The position numbers and the translations under genes were made by a program. DNA of 64,000 bases from Auricularia sp. M13 (Eukaryota > Basidiomycota > Agaricomycetes > Auriculariales > Auriculariaceae): contig CM073202.1 in NCBI GenBank assembly GCA_037042915.1, positions 1,364,001 through 1,428,000 on the forward strand. Direction: 5' to 3'. Shown in pieces: positions 32,691 through 43,700 of the stretch (positions are counted from its first letter, which is position 1; each line of letters starts with the position of its first letter). The notes under the pieces were generated by a model. The model saw only the letters and a list, made by a program, of their open reading frames with translations, was not told the DNA's origin and ran no database searches.

Positions 32691-33936
32691 ATGGCCCCCG
32701 CAACGTCCAACGGCACGAACGGCGTCGACGCAAAGAAGGCCGCCATGAAGCGCTTCCAGGACGTCTTCCCGCGCCTGCAGGAGGAGCTCGTCGACTTCCT
32801 CAGGGCCGAAAAAATGCCCGAGGACGCGTGCGAGTACTTTTCCAGGGTGCGCTCGTCGTCGTCGCCGTCGCCGTCGCCTGGCCCGTGCACAACGCCGTTG
32901 CTGACGTTGCTGTCGTCCTGCAGAACCTGGCGTACAACGTGCCGCACGGCAAGCTGAACCGCGGCATGTCCGTCGTCGACACGGCGCAGATCCTCCTGGG
33001 CCGCCCGTTGTCCGACGAGGAGTACTTCCGGGCAGCCGTCCTGGGCTGGTGTGTCGAGCTGGTGCGCAGTTTCCACCCAATGGCTTGGTGGCTGTATGCT
33101 GAGGTGCCCACCCACAGCTGCAAGCCATGTTCCTCGTCGCCGACGACATGATGGACTCGAGCGTCACACGCCGCGGCCAGGACTGCTGGTACCGCGTCTC
33201 GGGCGTGGGCACCATCGCAATCAACGACGCGTTCCTGCTCGAGTCGGCCATTTACTTCCTGCTCAAGAAGCACTTCCGCCCCGAGCCGTACTACGTCGAC
33301 CTGCTCGAGCTCATGCACGACACCACCTTCCAGACCGAGATTGGCCAGCTCATCGACCTGCTCACCGCGCCGGAGGACGACGTCGACCTGAGCCGCTTCA
33401 GCCTCGAGAAGCACCGCCTCATCGTCATCTACAAGACCGCCTACTACTCGTTCTACCTGCCCGTCGCGCTCGCCATGCACTTCGTCGGCATCACCGACAA
33501 GTGCGCGTACGAGCTCGCGACCAAGATCCTTATCCCGCTCGGCGAGTACTTCCAGGTGCAGGACGACTTCCTCGACTGCTACGGCTCTCCAGAGCAAATA
33601 GGCAAGATTGGCACCGACATCGTCGACAACAAGTGCAGCTGGCTCATCAACGTCGCGCTCGCCCACGCGAGCGCGGAGGACCGTGCGGTGCTTGACGCCA
33701 ACTATGGCAAGAAGGACGCCGAGGCGGAGCAGCGCGTCAAGCAGGTCTTCGAGCGCGTTGGCGTCAAGGCGCGCTACGAGCAGTACGAGGAGGACAGCTA
33801 CAAGCGCATATGCGCCCTCATCGAGCAAATCCCCGAGTCGTCCAACGCCGCCGCGACCAAGCCTGGCCAGGCGCCCGCGCTCAAACGCGAGGTGTTTTAC
33901 GCCTTCCTTCACAAGATCTATCGCCGCACCAAGTAG
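32691..33936 (+). CDS. ERG20: Farnesyl diphosphate synthase
   Basis: Three exons (32691-32846, 32924-33061, 33118-33936) give 370 residues. Hallmarks are [14 protein letters not shown] (IPP-binding), [19 protein letters not shown] (first Asp-rich motif), [27 protein letters not shown], and [13 protein letters not shown] (second Asp-rich motif), then [12 protein letters not shown]. It ends KIYRRTK. The bulky residues before DDMMD fit a farnesyl rather than geranylgeranyl product. It condenses IPP with DMAPP/GPP in the cytosol, feeding sterols, ubiquinone side chains and sesquiterpenes. The length matches the family. Confidence 0.96.
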
Positions 33937-34432
33937 ACAAACATCAAACTAGTATAAACTATCATAACTTAATACGCGCTGCCCGGTGCTGTCCGCTCTC
34001 TTGATCCTCCCGTCAGCTTTCGCCATTCGCATTATCATCTTAGAGACGGGCTTTCGATTTCTGTATTTTACACTACCACACCTTGCAGCTCGCACAATCA
34101 TAACTGGAGAGTCCGTCATAATACTTTTTTCGCTGAAGATGTCTGTGTCCGAGGACCATGTCAGGGACGTGCAAACTCCGCTGCACATCCTTCTCTCCTG
34201 CCCGTCTTGATTATCTGGCGATATTCCTGCGCCACTCTTACTCTCCGGGTATCTCTCTAGCGAGCACGAGCCGAACACGAGATTGGGATGGCCACCGGCA
34301 GAAGAAGTGTGCTCGTGTTGGCCTGCTTACTGAAATTGATCGGGGAACTCGAGTTGCTGTCCTCGCCATTTATTCAGATCGTAAACATGAGGCTGAGATC
34401 CTTTGTCTCTTCTCTCCGGTATTTGGGACAAC
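33937..34432. other. Intergenic region downstream of ERG20
   Basis: About 500 bases of 3' flank; no coding signal or repeat was recognised. Confidence 0.4.
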
Positions 34433-35640
34433 ATGCAGCAACGTTTTGCTCGCGCTGCGGGTCTTTTACTTGCTATACGCATCGTCGCACAGTCCGAGGC
34501 AGCGTGCACCGCGCTGGCTGCTCAAGCTGCTACTCTTATCCCGGGCTACCCTGCCGATATCTACTCCGCGCGCATATATACCAGTGTGTGTGCAGCTGAG
34601 TTGGCTGCGTCGACGTGAACTCTGCTAGGTCGCTCGACGTGACGCCGGAAGACTACGATGGCGTGCTCTTTGGTTCTCGCGCGTGGTGGTGGAGCCATCT
34701 GAACGGCTATCTCATCCTGGTCAACTTGCAGAATGCCCCAACCTGCCACCATTATGCAGCAGTGCAACGGTCTGGACGGAGTGGAAGAAGGCATCAGCGC
34801 CAACCCGGAACTGTGCAACATCAACTGTCAACGGGGACGCGATTGCAGGCCTCAAGGCCTCACGCCTGCACAGCGGGCTGTCGCAGCCAGCGTATACGCC
34901 AACTGAGTCTCCCCGCATGACGGCTCGCTCCTCTTCCCTGGCTTTCCCCCGGGCGCTGAATTCAATGGATCGCAGTTCAGTGGAGCCCTGGGCGTGGTCT
35001 TCCTACCGTCGCCGGATGACATCAAGTACCAGGTCCTCAACCTGACTAGCATCGATGCGGGGTAGGACATCGTGTTCAATACGTCCTTCCTCGAGAAGCT
35101 CGTGAGCGTGGCGGACACCACGGACCCCGGACAGACGATCGCGGGCGATTTCGACATCTCGCCCTTCCTGAACCGCGGTGGAAAGCTGCTGGGCTATGTC
35201 GGCTCGTCCGACGAGTTCATTCCGTATGCGTTTGCGTTCCGTATTCGACGTTACATAACATGATCGCGCCGCACAGTCGCTCCACTTCCATCAACAGGTC
35301 CGCAAGACGCTCGGGCACGACCCCTTCGACCAGTTCCGACTGTTCACGGTTCCCGGCATGGGGCAGTGAACACGATCGCGTCTCACCTCAGACTGCAGGC
35401 CGCGCGCTAACCACGGCGGCGGCGGTGCAAAGTCGCCCAACAACCTTGGAGCTGATCCCGGCGTGAGCGGGCAGGTGGACAAGACGCTCTTAGACGCAGA
35501 CCATGTGCGTCACGCTCCGATCTGGCGCTGGCCACTCCTGCTGAGAAATTTGTGCAGAACGCGATCCTGGCACTCATTCGGTGGACTGAGAATGGGACAG
35601 CGCCCCCACAGCCCTTAAGCTTCAAGCTACAAACATAGTC
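34433..35640 (+). pseudogene. Decayed tannase/feruloyl esterase gene
   Basis: Homology is clear but broken. From ATG 34433 a signal-like start continues into AACTALAAQAATLIPG and stops. Downstream, in changing frames, come EDYDGVLFGSRAWWWSHL, IMQQCNGLDGVEEGISANP (QCD-LDGVxDG family element), QGLTPAQRAVAASVYAN, GSLLFPGFPPGAEFNGSQF, then a stop, DIVFNTSFLEKL, NRGGKLLGYVGSSDEFIPY (Asp region) and FTVPGMGQ-stop. The block with the nucleophile (G-C-S-x-G-G) is missing altogether, and the usual His of PGMGHC is Gln followed by a stop. At least two stops and several frame changes are present. The intact ancestor would have been a secreted plant-phenolic esterase. Confidence 0.8.
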
Positions 35641-36033
35641 TAACTCTAAGTCAGGCCGACCTAACTGTGCAAGCGATCCCTCCTGCAAATACAAAGCGCG
35701 TCACATTTTTTGGGTGCACGAGCACCAGTCGTCAAGCCCATCGACCGCGCACGGGTATGCACACAGAAACAGAAGACATCGTGGTAGGCCGTACAACGAA
35801 GGCGGACGAACGGCGGCGACTCAGATACAACCATGGATAAAAAAATGTGACGGCGATAAGTGACGATGAGGGAGGTATTACCAACAACCCAGCGGCGCGA
35901 ACGGGCAGATAATGCGTAGGTAAAGCTGGCAAGCAAGGCGAGGAACAGAGATACGATGCAACGAGACAGGAGAGGAGGGCGGAGAGGACATGCGGACCAG
36001 CCTGAGGGAGGAACGTGAAACGCGCACTCAGAG

Positions 36034-36988
36034 TCAGAACGCGAGCAGCAGGGCGCCGAGCGCGGCGGCGCCGACGAGCGTGCCCTGCGAGCGGGCGCGC
36101 GCGGAGGCGTCGTTCGTCGGCTCGGGCGCGGCGCCGCCCTTGACGGCGACGTTCGCGGCGACTTCGCTCCCGCAGTTGTCTGTGACAGATTGCCACAGCG
36201 CAGCTTGACCCTGGAGCAGCGGCGAGAGGTTGACGCCCATCGAGTACGGGATGGAGTCCTCGTAGTCGACGTAGCCCGCCAGGATTTCCCTGTTGTTTCC
36301 CCATCAGTAAACACGGGCGCGGGGAAATGCAAAAACAAAACGCACTGGAAGCAGGGGCTGCAGAGGGCTGCGGGGTCGGCGTCCTCAGTCATGAAGAGGA
36401 AGCCGGTGTTGGCGGTGCCCATGGCGTCGAGGTTGGCCATGACGATCTGGGCGAGGTCGCCGTCGGGCAGCTCGAGCTGCGCCTTGCCGACGGTGGCCGG
36501 CTGCAGCGCGCAGTACTTGCCGCTCGAGGGGTCCTTGGCGCAGATGGCGTTGCGCATGGGCAGCAGGTTGTACAGCAGGTCGTACGTCGCGGCGACGTCC
36601 TGGCTCGACACCAGGTCGTCCGCGCACTTGTCCGCAAACGTGTTGAGCAGCCCGCGGAACGTCGGCAGCGCGCACACATTCGCCGTCGAGCCGCACAGCT
36701 GCCCGAACGACGCCGTCACCTGGTCCGCAGAGAGCTCGGTCGTGCCGTTGGCGAACGGCTTCGTCGCCGCCGCGACCGAGGTCAGGCAGAGCTCGAGGCC
36801 GGCGTTCGTGTTCAGCGAGGTCAGGAAGGAGGCGCAGTCGCTGGCTACACCCTCAGGCACTTTGAAGGTGCCCTGCGCGGCCTGCATCAGCAACGGCAGC
36901 CCATAGAGGATACACTCTTGGCGCTCACATCTTGTGCAGCCACGGAAAGGAGAAGGGAGAGGACAGCAACGGCAGTTCGTGCAAACAT
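36034..36988 (-). CDS. Secreted, probably GPI-anchored Cys-rich protein (DUF7729-like)
   Basis: The start MFARTAVAVLSLLLSVAAQD is a signal peptide followed by an intron. The body reads AAQGTFKVPEGVASDCASFL, AGLELCLTSVAAATKPF, DQVTASFGQLCGSTANVC, FADKCADDLV and SPCFQEILAGYVDYEDSIPY, with regularly placed cysteines. It ends in an Ala/Thr-rich segment and a hydrophobic C-terminus (GTLVGAAALGALLLAF), as expected for GPI attachment. Three exons. I associate the Cys pattern with basidiomycete DUF7729 surface proteins from memory. A wall-surface role is inferred. Confidence 0.8.
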
Positions 36989-37499
36989 CGCGAGGGGCGT
37001 GGGCGACGGGAGGTGGTTGTGCTAAACGAGAGTGTGAGGCTGCACAGAGGCAGGCGGCGGCAACGGCGCTGGCGACGGGGAGGTCGGGAGAGTCTGCGTC
37101 CGGAGTTGGAGATTGATCAGTTCCGTCGTCAACACGACCAAACTCCCGACATTGTCATCTGTCGACGTCCTGCTCACTGTCAGGCAAACTGCGCGTGTGC
37201 ATTCTCGAGAGGCTGGCGAGTAAAAGCTCTACACTAAATACACAACGATGCAGGGAATGAGAGGGTGAGGGAGGGTAACGTTGCACGTCCGTAAACAAAA
37301 CTCGCGTGGCTGGGTAACCCATGAGTGTGGGTAATAAGGTAGAAGGCGTGGGTCATGGACAAAGTCAATACGGTTAGTCACACTCAAGCGCAAAAGAGGA
37401 GGAAATCCTTCAACCAAGTCTCGTAGTCCGTCAGATTTTCCTCTCGAGAGAACAGCAGCCTGTCGCAGAAGCCCTCGTAGCACGCGCGCTCGCGCTCGC
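36989..37499. other. Intergenic region upstream of the GPI protein gene
   Basis: About 510 bases between the GPI-type gene start and the GH17 gene stop. No element was recognised. Confidence 0.4.
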
Positions 37500-39697
37500 T
37501 CATGGATGCGAGCACGTCGGCAGCTTGAGGCCAGACTTGAGCTTCCTGTTCCGGTCGAACAAGCCCCAGTAGCCCTCGACACCGCCGAACTGGATGTCCT
37601 TCCACAGCTCATCCTTGAACTAGACCAACGTCAGCATGGGGCCCCGTGACTCAGGGAGAAACGAGACAGACCTCGAAGTAGAAGTACTTGATGCCGTTCT
37701 GGTTGGCCTGGCACACGAACGTGTCGAGGAAGATCTGGAGGTTCGCGACGCTCGCCTCTCCACCGACGCCGGCGCCATCGTTAGCCGTGTCCGCCGTTTT
37801 AGAGCCAGTCGGCCAGCCCGTCTCGGCGATGTACATGTCGGGCTTGCGCGTCGTCGCCGCGGCCGGGTCGAGGTTGAACTCTTTGAAGAACTCATTTGTC
37901 CATTGCGCGCCGTCCTGGACGGTGGTGTGCGCGAACCACGGGTGCACGTTCGACAGCTAGATCCCCCGTTAGTCTCCAACATCTCACAAAGAAAAACAAG
38001 TTAGCACATACACCGTAATCAATGGTCTCGAGCACTTGGGTGTTGAAGAAGCTGCCGGCGTCCGAGTTTCCGACTTGGATCGTCTTGCCCAGGTTGAGCG
38101 CGGCGATGCCCGTCCGGGTGTCCTGGATGGACTTGATGATGTAGTCCGCGGCGGGTTGTGCGCCGGGCTGGTTGCCATCTTCGAGGTTGTGGTCGATGCA
38201 GTAGTTCAGCATGACCTCCTGTAAAACGGCAGCATCGTGCTGGTCAGCCAAGAGCCCCAGCCAGACAAGATGGACAAGGTACGAACATTTCCTGTAAAAA
38301 TAGGAGTTAGCATGTGCTTAGTCGCCCAGGGGATCGACAAGAACAAGATGATGGGATCACACATACCGACGGTGACACCAGCGACATTGTCTGCGCCGTA
38401 CTTCTTGAGCGCGTCCTCGATGGCCGCCTTCTGGCGCTGGAAGGCAGTGTCGTCGTCGATGGAGATGTAGTTGCCGAGGTAGACCTGCATGTCGACCTTG
38501 GTGACCTTGATCGCGTTGAGCACGAGCGCGGTGATATCGCAGTCGGCACCATAACTGGAACAGAGCAAGTCAGATTCGCGCCGGTGCGCAGCAAGTCAGC
38601 GACATAAGCCACAAGGCACGCACAGACGAATTCTCTGTCAACCATGCGGGCGGCAAACTCGTGAGCGCTGGAACGCAGTCTGGACCGTTGCAGGCAGAAA
38701 CGGAGACGTACGTTGGTAATCTGGGACAAGAGCTGGATATCCGTGATGACGTCCTCTGCGCACGGGCGGCGGTGTCAGAGCCAGGGAGCAGTGTAGGAGA
38801 GTTTAATAATAGAGACATTACGCACTCTGGTTGGCGCCGCAGGAGGGCATGATGGCGCCCTCTGGCGTGTAGGCGATGCCGTAGAAGGCGTTGTGGAGAG
38901 CGGGGTCCTTCTCGAAGTTGGACGGGTCGTTGGGGTCGCTCTTCACCGGCGTCTTGCCACCGCTACCGCTGGAGCTGCCGGAGCTGCTGCTGTCGCTGTC
39001 GGGGTTGACGGACGCGTTGGCGTTCTTGTGGCTGTTCTTCGACACCGTCACGCCCACGGCGACGGCGATGATCGCGACAATGAGCAGGATGACGCCTTGG
39101 CGCCGAGGTCAGCGCTTGGCACATACAGCCACCACGCCAATCATCAAGCTCACCGATAATCTGCGCCGGCGCAACAGCCAGTCAGTATACGAGTTGGCTG
39201 CGAGCTGGAGCACGCACTATCCAGCGCGAGCGCCTAGACCGGGCCTGCTGCTTCTCGAGCCAGACGGAGTTGCGGGGCGCGTTGGCCTCGGGGAGCGGGA
39301 TGGGCGCATAGGACTGCTGGCCGCCGCCGGCCGAGAACTGGCGCGGCGGACGCGCGCCAGGCGGGAGGCCGCCGTAGCCTCCCGGCGCGGCCTGCAAGTC
39401 TTGCGACGAGTAGTTGTAGTTGGTGTTCATCCCCGCGACGTTCGACGATGACCCGTATGGAGACCCGCTGCTCGAGAACCGGTGCGGCTGCGAGTGGGGA
39501 CGGGGTGGGGGGTATGAGTTGGAGAGAGGAAAGAAGGGAACGAGCGGCTGTGCACGCACCGGAGGTATCCCTGCGTCCGAGTAATAGTCCGGATCGTATG
39601 CCCCGGCGTGCTCTTGGGGCGCTCTAAAAGGCTCGTCGCGGTACGCTCCAGACATCGGGCTCGTAATGGTCGTGGTTCGGGGGAGAGGTGCGCTCAA
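37500..39697 (-). CDS. Type II membrane GH17 glucan endo-1,3-beta-glucosidase
   Basis: The start is MSAPLPRTTTITSP (39697) or MSGAYRDEPF (39655). A Pro/Gly-rich cytoplasmic region of roughly 130-170 residues leads to a transmembrane helix (WIIIGVILLIVAIIAVAVG), a Ser-rich stalk, then the GH17 barrel. Barrel motifs are AFYGIAYTPEGAIMPSCG, ITNRIRLYGADCD, VTVGNEVMLNYC (acid/base Glu), SDAGSFFNTQ, LSNVHPWFAH, MYIAETGWPTGS (nucleophile Glu) and YFEFKDELWK; the stop TGA is at 37502-37500. Three microexons (7, 11 and 5 nt) are needed; I checked phase at each junction. This resembles the membrane-anchored BtgC/Scw group acting on wall beta-1,3-glucan. Confidence 0.93.
38287..38291 (-). other. 5-nt microexon (GAAAT) in the GH17 catalytic motif
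   Basis: Minus strand: TTTTTACAG|GAAAT|GTTCGT. Upstream exon ends GTCACCGTCG (phase 1), downstream exon begins GAGGTCATG. Joined they encode V-T-V-G-N-E-V-M, the conserved VGNE with the acid/base Glu. Confidence 0.85.
38624..38634 (-). other. 11-nt microexon in GH17
   Basis: Minus strand: GTTGACAG|AGAATTCGTCT|GTGCGTG. It joins ...ATTACCAAC and TTATGGTGCC to give I-T-N-R-I-R-L-Y-G-A-D-C, the conserved strand of the barrel. Confidence 0.85.
39154..39160 (-). other. 7-nt microexon in the GH17 transmembrane helix
   Basis: Minus strand: GGCGCAG|ATTATCG|GTGAGC. It joins CGCTGGATA and GCGTCATCC, giving W-I-I-I-G-V-I-L-L with continuous frame. Confidence 0.8.
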
Positions 39698-39797
39698 CAG
39701 GATCCTGTGTCAACGCCTGACACAGGTACCGTGCTATGCAGTCTAATGACCCCGACTCAGGACTGGGGCCAGGCGGCTGACGCGCGTCTCACTTGTC

Positions 39798-39806
39798 CAT
39801 ATATAT
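39798..39806 (-). promoter_or_regulatory. Candidate TATA box of the GH17 gene
   Basis: TTATATATA on the minus strand about 100 nt upstream of the upper GH17 ATG. A short direct repeat of gcgaaca (three copies) lies further upstream near 39,885-39,907. Confidence 0.45.
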
Positions 39807-39996
39807 AAGTAGCAGCGAGAAAATACACATGCAGCACGCAAGTCGTGAGTAACACCCTCCGCACCAGCCGAGCCACAATCAACAGCGAACAGCGAACAGC
39901 GAACAGCGCACACAAAAAAATCACAGTAAAGAAAGGGTCCTGCACAGGGCCGCCCGGAGGAAAAGAAACGCGCAGCCAGCGTCACCTGCCATCCTA

Positions 39997-41624
39997 CTAG
40001 CTGCTCGGTAGCTTGCGCTTCAAGTCGTCGTGCCCACTGCTCGACAGGACGCGCGCCGCGGCTGGTTTCTTTCGCAGCACGTGTCGCTCGTCGTGCCCGT
40101 GCCGACTGCGGGTAGCCTGCGACGGCAGCGTCTTGCTGCGCGACACGCTCGCGCCGCCGATCGTGCCGGTCGGCGAGCGCGTTATCGTCGAGCTCTGCTC
40201 CGAAATCGGTGTCAGGTCTGCCGCCGCTACCTCTGCCCGGGGTGTCGCGTTAGGCTGCGGCGCGCCGCCGGACGTTACGGAGCTGGCGCGCCGCCTCACC
40301 TTGCCCGGCTCGCGCTCGACAAGCTTCCAGCCGTCGCCCTCGAGCTCGTCCTCCTCCGACCACGGCGAGCCCGCGTCGTCGCGCGCCGTCTGCCGTGCCG
40401 GCGGCGCGATGTCGAGCATGAACCAGTCCTGGTGCGCGATCAGAAACTCGAGCACTTCCTGCGACAGCTGGTGCTGCTCCGGGGCCATCTCGTGCTTTGG
40501 ATGCGCAATCAGGCCCGGCCGGAATATCACAGCAAGGTCTGCAGCAGGTCAGGGCTACGCGGGATAGGTAGGCATGAAAGTGCGTAATTACTCGTGGCGG
40601 TCATGAGGTTCTTTTCACATTTTCGTGCAAAGACGGAGAGCAGGTCGAGAACGTAAAGGAGGAGGTATTGGTTTGCGCGGGGTAGGCGCTGGATGAGGCG
40701 TTTGTAAGTGGCGACGACCTCTTCCTGGTTGTAAGGCTTCTTTGCTGGATGGATGATAATCAGCGTTCGGGGAAGCCATGAGTCATGGAGCGGGGACACG
40801 GACCCAGCGCATCTCGAAACTGCATGGCGGGGATCAGCGACGGTGGGCTGTGAGGCAAGACGCGAAGACGCGTACAGCGTGGTAGGACTCGTGCGGAATG
40901 ACGGGTTCCTGGGCGGGTCCTCAGCACAAAGACACGAAGAGCGTATGGGCACTCACGGGCATCTGGGTCAGGTATCGTCTGAAGACGGAGGCGACGTCGT
41001 GGGTGGTGTAGTATTCCTTTGACCAGTCGATGTCTTTGCCGTACTGCGGCTGGGTGTGAGCTGCGGCGGGCAAGGAGTGCGGGGCAGGCGCACGCGGGGA
41101 GGGGTCTCGAAGATGGCCTGGAGCTCGCGCATGCGTTTGTTGGAGCCGTTGACGCGGAACGTGCCCTCGACCTCGGTGGCTGCAGTGACGTATATGAGCG
41201 ACGACGGCGGTCAGCGCAGCCGCAGCCGCAGTCCGTTGCGCGCACCGTTCTCTTTGAGATACAGGCCGCTGGACGGCCCGTCAGCGCGCAGACGATAGGC
41301 AGCGATGGAGCACGCACCATTTGGCGACGACGACGGGCACGTAGCCCCAGATGTAGAGCTGGCCGTCCGCGTTCGCGGTGGAGATGTGCACGCTCGCGTA
41401 GCGCAGCGACTCGCGCAGCGGCACGCCAAAGACCTTGCTGCCTGCGCAGGCCGTCAGCCGCGGGCGCGGGGCGGGGGGGGGGGCGGGGCTGTGGGCTCCG
41501 GGGGAGCTGGGGGCGCACCGTGTTTCTCCTCGTGCTCCTTCTTTGTGCGCTGTACGAGCGAGAACTGGCGCCACCAGGCCTTGAGCGAGGCCTTGCTGGG
41601 CGCGGGGTCTTGCGGCGAGGCCAT
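39997..41624 (-). CDS. RhoGAP domain protein
   Basis: The start MASPQDPAPSKASLKAWWRQF is followed by an intron and the GAP domain: KVFGVPLRESLRYASVHI, YIWGYVPVVVAKCGLYL, TEVEGTFRVNGSNKRM (catalytic Arg finger after EGTF), YYTTHDVASVFRRYL, MPEPVIPHESYHAFRDAL, NQYLLLYVLDLLSVFA and NLMTATNLAVIFRPGLI. The C-terminus is low-complexity and basic (DERHVLRKKPAAAR, ending DDLKRKLPSS). Seven or eight introns of 44-80 nt are present. It accelerates GTP hydrolysis on a Rho or Cdc42-type GTPase; which one cannot be told. The domain order (GAP near the N-terminus, unstructured tail) resembles Sac7-group GAPs. Confidence 0.9.
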
Positions 41625-42119
41625 ACGAGTCCGGGCGGTGGGAACGAAGCACGAGCACAACTCCGCCGCACTCCACCTTCCGGACGCGCTCCAGTGCCTG
41701 GCAACTCTCACTCACTCGCGCGCCCGGTTGATGCAGCGCCTGCAGCTGTGCCCCTTGGATTCACCGACTGTCATGACTAGACTACCGTTATTGTATAATG
41801 TATTACCGTCTGAAATATAATTGCATTTGTACATCGTTCTTATCACGATGACTTGAACGTGCAAGCGCCCTGTTGTTCTTCGCGGGTGCGGAGTTGAAGG
41901 CACGCGTCTAGACTCTGCCTCCCGTCTCCCGACAGCTTGCAGCTGCTCGCACCCACGCCCGCCCTTTCTCTCGCTTCTCTCGCAGGCCGAGCTCACAGTA
42001 CTTGAAGTATTGCTGGTCACCCCCCTTCATTCTTTCAGCCCGTCCCTGCCACTCGTACACTCGCCAACCACCCATTCCCATCTCCTCCACCAGCACACGC
42101 TCTCAGATAATACGCAACA

Positions 42120-42763
42120 ATGGGCCAATTCATCTGGCACCAGTGGGCCCCGTTCGTCTCCATACCGCCAGCTGCTGTGAGTCGTCTACCGCAACGAGGT
42201 AACCACCGTGACTGACCGTTGACGCCACACTCCAGACGCAATGTGGGCCGGCTACTGGGGCATCTTCTACCGCATGGTCTTCTGGAGCTTCGTCGGCGGC
42301 CATCTGCGCGCGCCCGGCGGTCTGCAGTGCGTCGTCGTTGTCCTTGGCATTCGGATATTACCGTCGTCGCTGACCCCTTTGTAGACCCAGCGCGAGCGTC
42401 CTGCCATTCGTCAGCGTCATCGTCAAGGCGCCCGTCGTCCAGGTCTCCACCATGATCCTTTCCGCCGTCCTGCTCGCCCTCGAACTGGTCCCAGCCGTCA
42501 AGTCGACCAGCCTCGGCCGCAGTTGGGTCATACGAATACTGTTGCTGCTGGTGCAGGCTTTCCTCACCAGTCTATTTTACCAGGCGCGTCCATCGTCCCT
42601 TCATAATCATCCTTGCGTTTGACTGACTGTATCTTATGTTATGCAGGGCACAAATGCTGCTATATGGTCCGTCATAGCCGCATTTGGGTACGCCCAGGCG
42701 CAGATGAAGGGCGAGGAGATGGAAGAGGCCAAGCAGAATAGAGGCAGGGTCGGCGCTGCATGA
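42120..42763 (+). CDS. Small polytopic membrane protein (DUF7727-like)
   Basis: The start MGQFIWHQWAPFVSIPPAA, then MWAGYWGIFYRMVFWSFVGG, LRAPGGLQPSASVLPF, KAPVVQVSTMILSAVLLAL, WVIRILLLLVQAFLTSLFYQ and GTNAAIWSVIAAFGYAQAQM, ending EEAKQNRGRVGAA. Four hydrophobic helices match a short basidiomycete family I recall as DUF7727; function is unknown. The last intron (42,594-42,646) fits only as GC-AG (CAG|GCGCGT). At the first junction the canonical GTGAGT donor leaves the frame off by one. Either a 37-nt intron starting at GTAACC is used, adding VSRLPQR, or a base is missing near 42,170-42,230. Confidence 0.75.
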
Positions 42764-43700
42764 AACCGCCCCGTGCTCCAAGTTCTTGCATGCATACGTC
42801 GCGCAACAATCCCTGAGGAAGGCTGGTCCTTAACCCACTGCGCCGGTTTCTGTTCCTGTTCACCTTCAAAACTTCTTGTTCACTCACTCCCCCACTAACG
42901 GCGGCGGCGACTCTGCAGCTGTAGAACCAGACGTGTATTGCTAATCAACCGGAATCCACGAATTGACGGTCTTTCTCGTTTCTCCCTTGATCTCTCTCGA
43001 TCCGGCCATCCAGTGCGTTGTTCTGTTCATGGCCAGGAAAAGCAACTTCTCGGCACGCTGGTTTTGGTTTTGCGGCAGGGTTTATCTATCTATGCGCAGC
43101 GCGGCACCTGGAAGATTGGGACTGGGCAAGATAGTGCGGCGCCAGGGTAACTTGCACCGTGTTGTGCTTTCTGTTTGACTAGTGAGCCCGCTGGCGCGAC
43201 GTATCACTGACCTGCCACGCATCAGGGATTAACCTGGAACCACAACCCGCGAACCAGCGAGAGAGGGATTGCCACCGCGTCCACGCGCGCTGTCTGCTGC
43301 AAGACGTACGCTCGCCCGCCACTAATACAGCTTGGGCTCTTCGTCGCGCATCGCTAATTCATGATCACTTACTTCGACTGGCGATCTCCCGGCTTCTGTT
43401 GACTGGCGCGCTGGGCCCTTGCGATAACTGGCGAAATGCGCTCGCGCTCGGTGTCCATCTCTCCCGCAGTCCGAGGTGCTGTTACAGTACTGTACCTGGA
43501 ACACGGACTACACCCGGCGAGCCAACGAGAGGTGCGCCTGCTATTTTGGCCGCCCTAGTAGAGTGAGGCGCGCAACATCAGCGCAGGACGGCCGCGACGC
43601 TCAAAGGCCACCTCCCGCACTCCCGCGTCCCAGTTCTCCTTAAAGGCCCACAGACACGTCACTCCATGGGCCTCCGTCTGTTCTCTGTGCGCGCTCATAC
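42764..43700. other. Intergenic region upstream of the GH81 gene
   Basis: About 940 bases with no recognised coding or structural element; presumed 3' flank of the membrane-protein gene and promoter of the glucanase. Confidence 0.4.

Noticed and set aside
32800-33912. 370-codon minus-strand frame
   Set aside because: Antisense of farnesyl diphosphate synthase.
40760-41704. 314-codon minus-strand frame, same strand as RhoGAP
   Set aside because: Alternative frame running through RhoGAP introns and exons; Arg/Pro/Ser-rich without conserved motifs.
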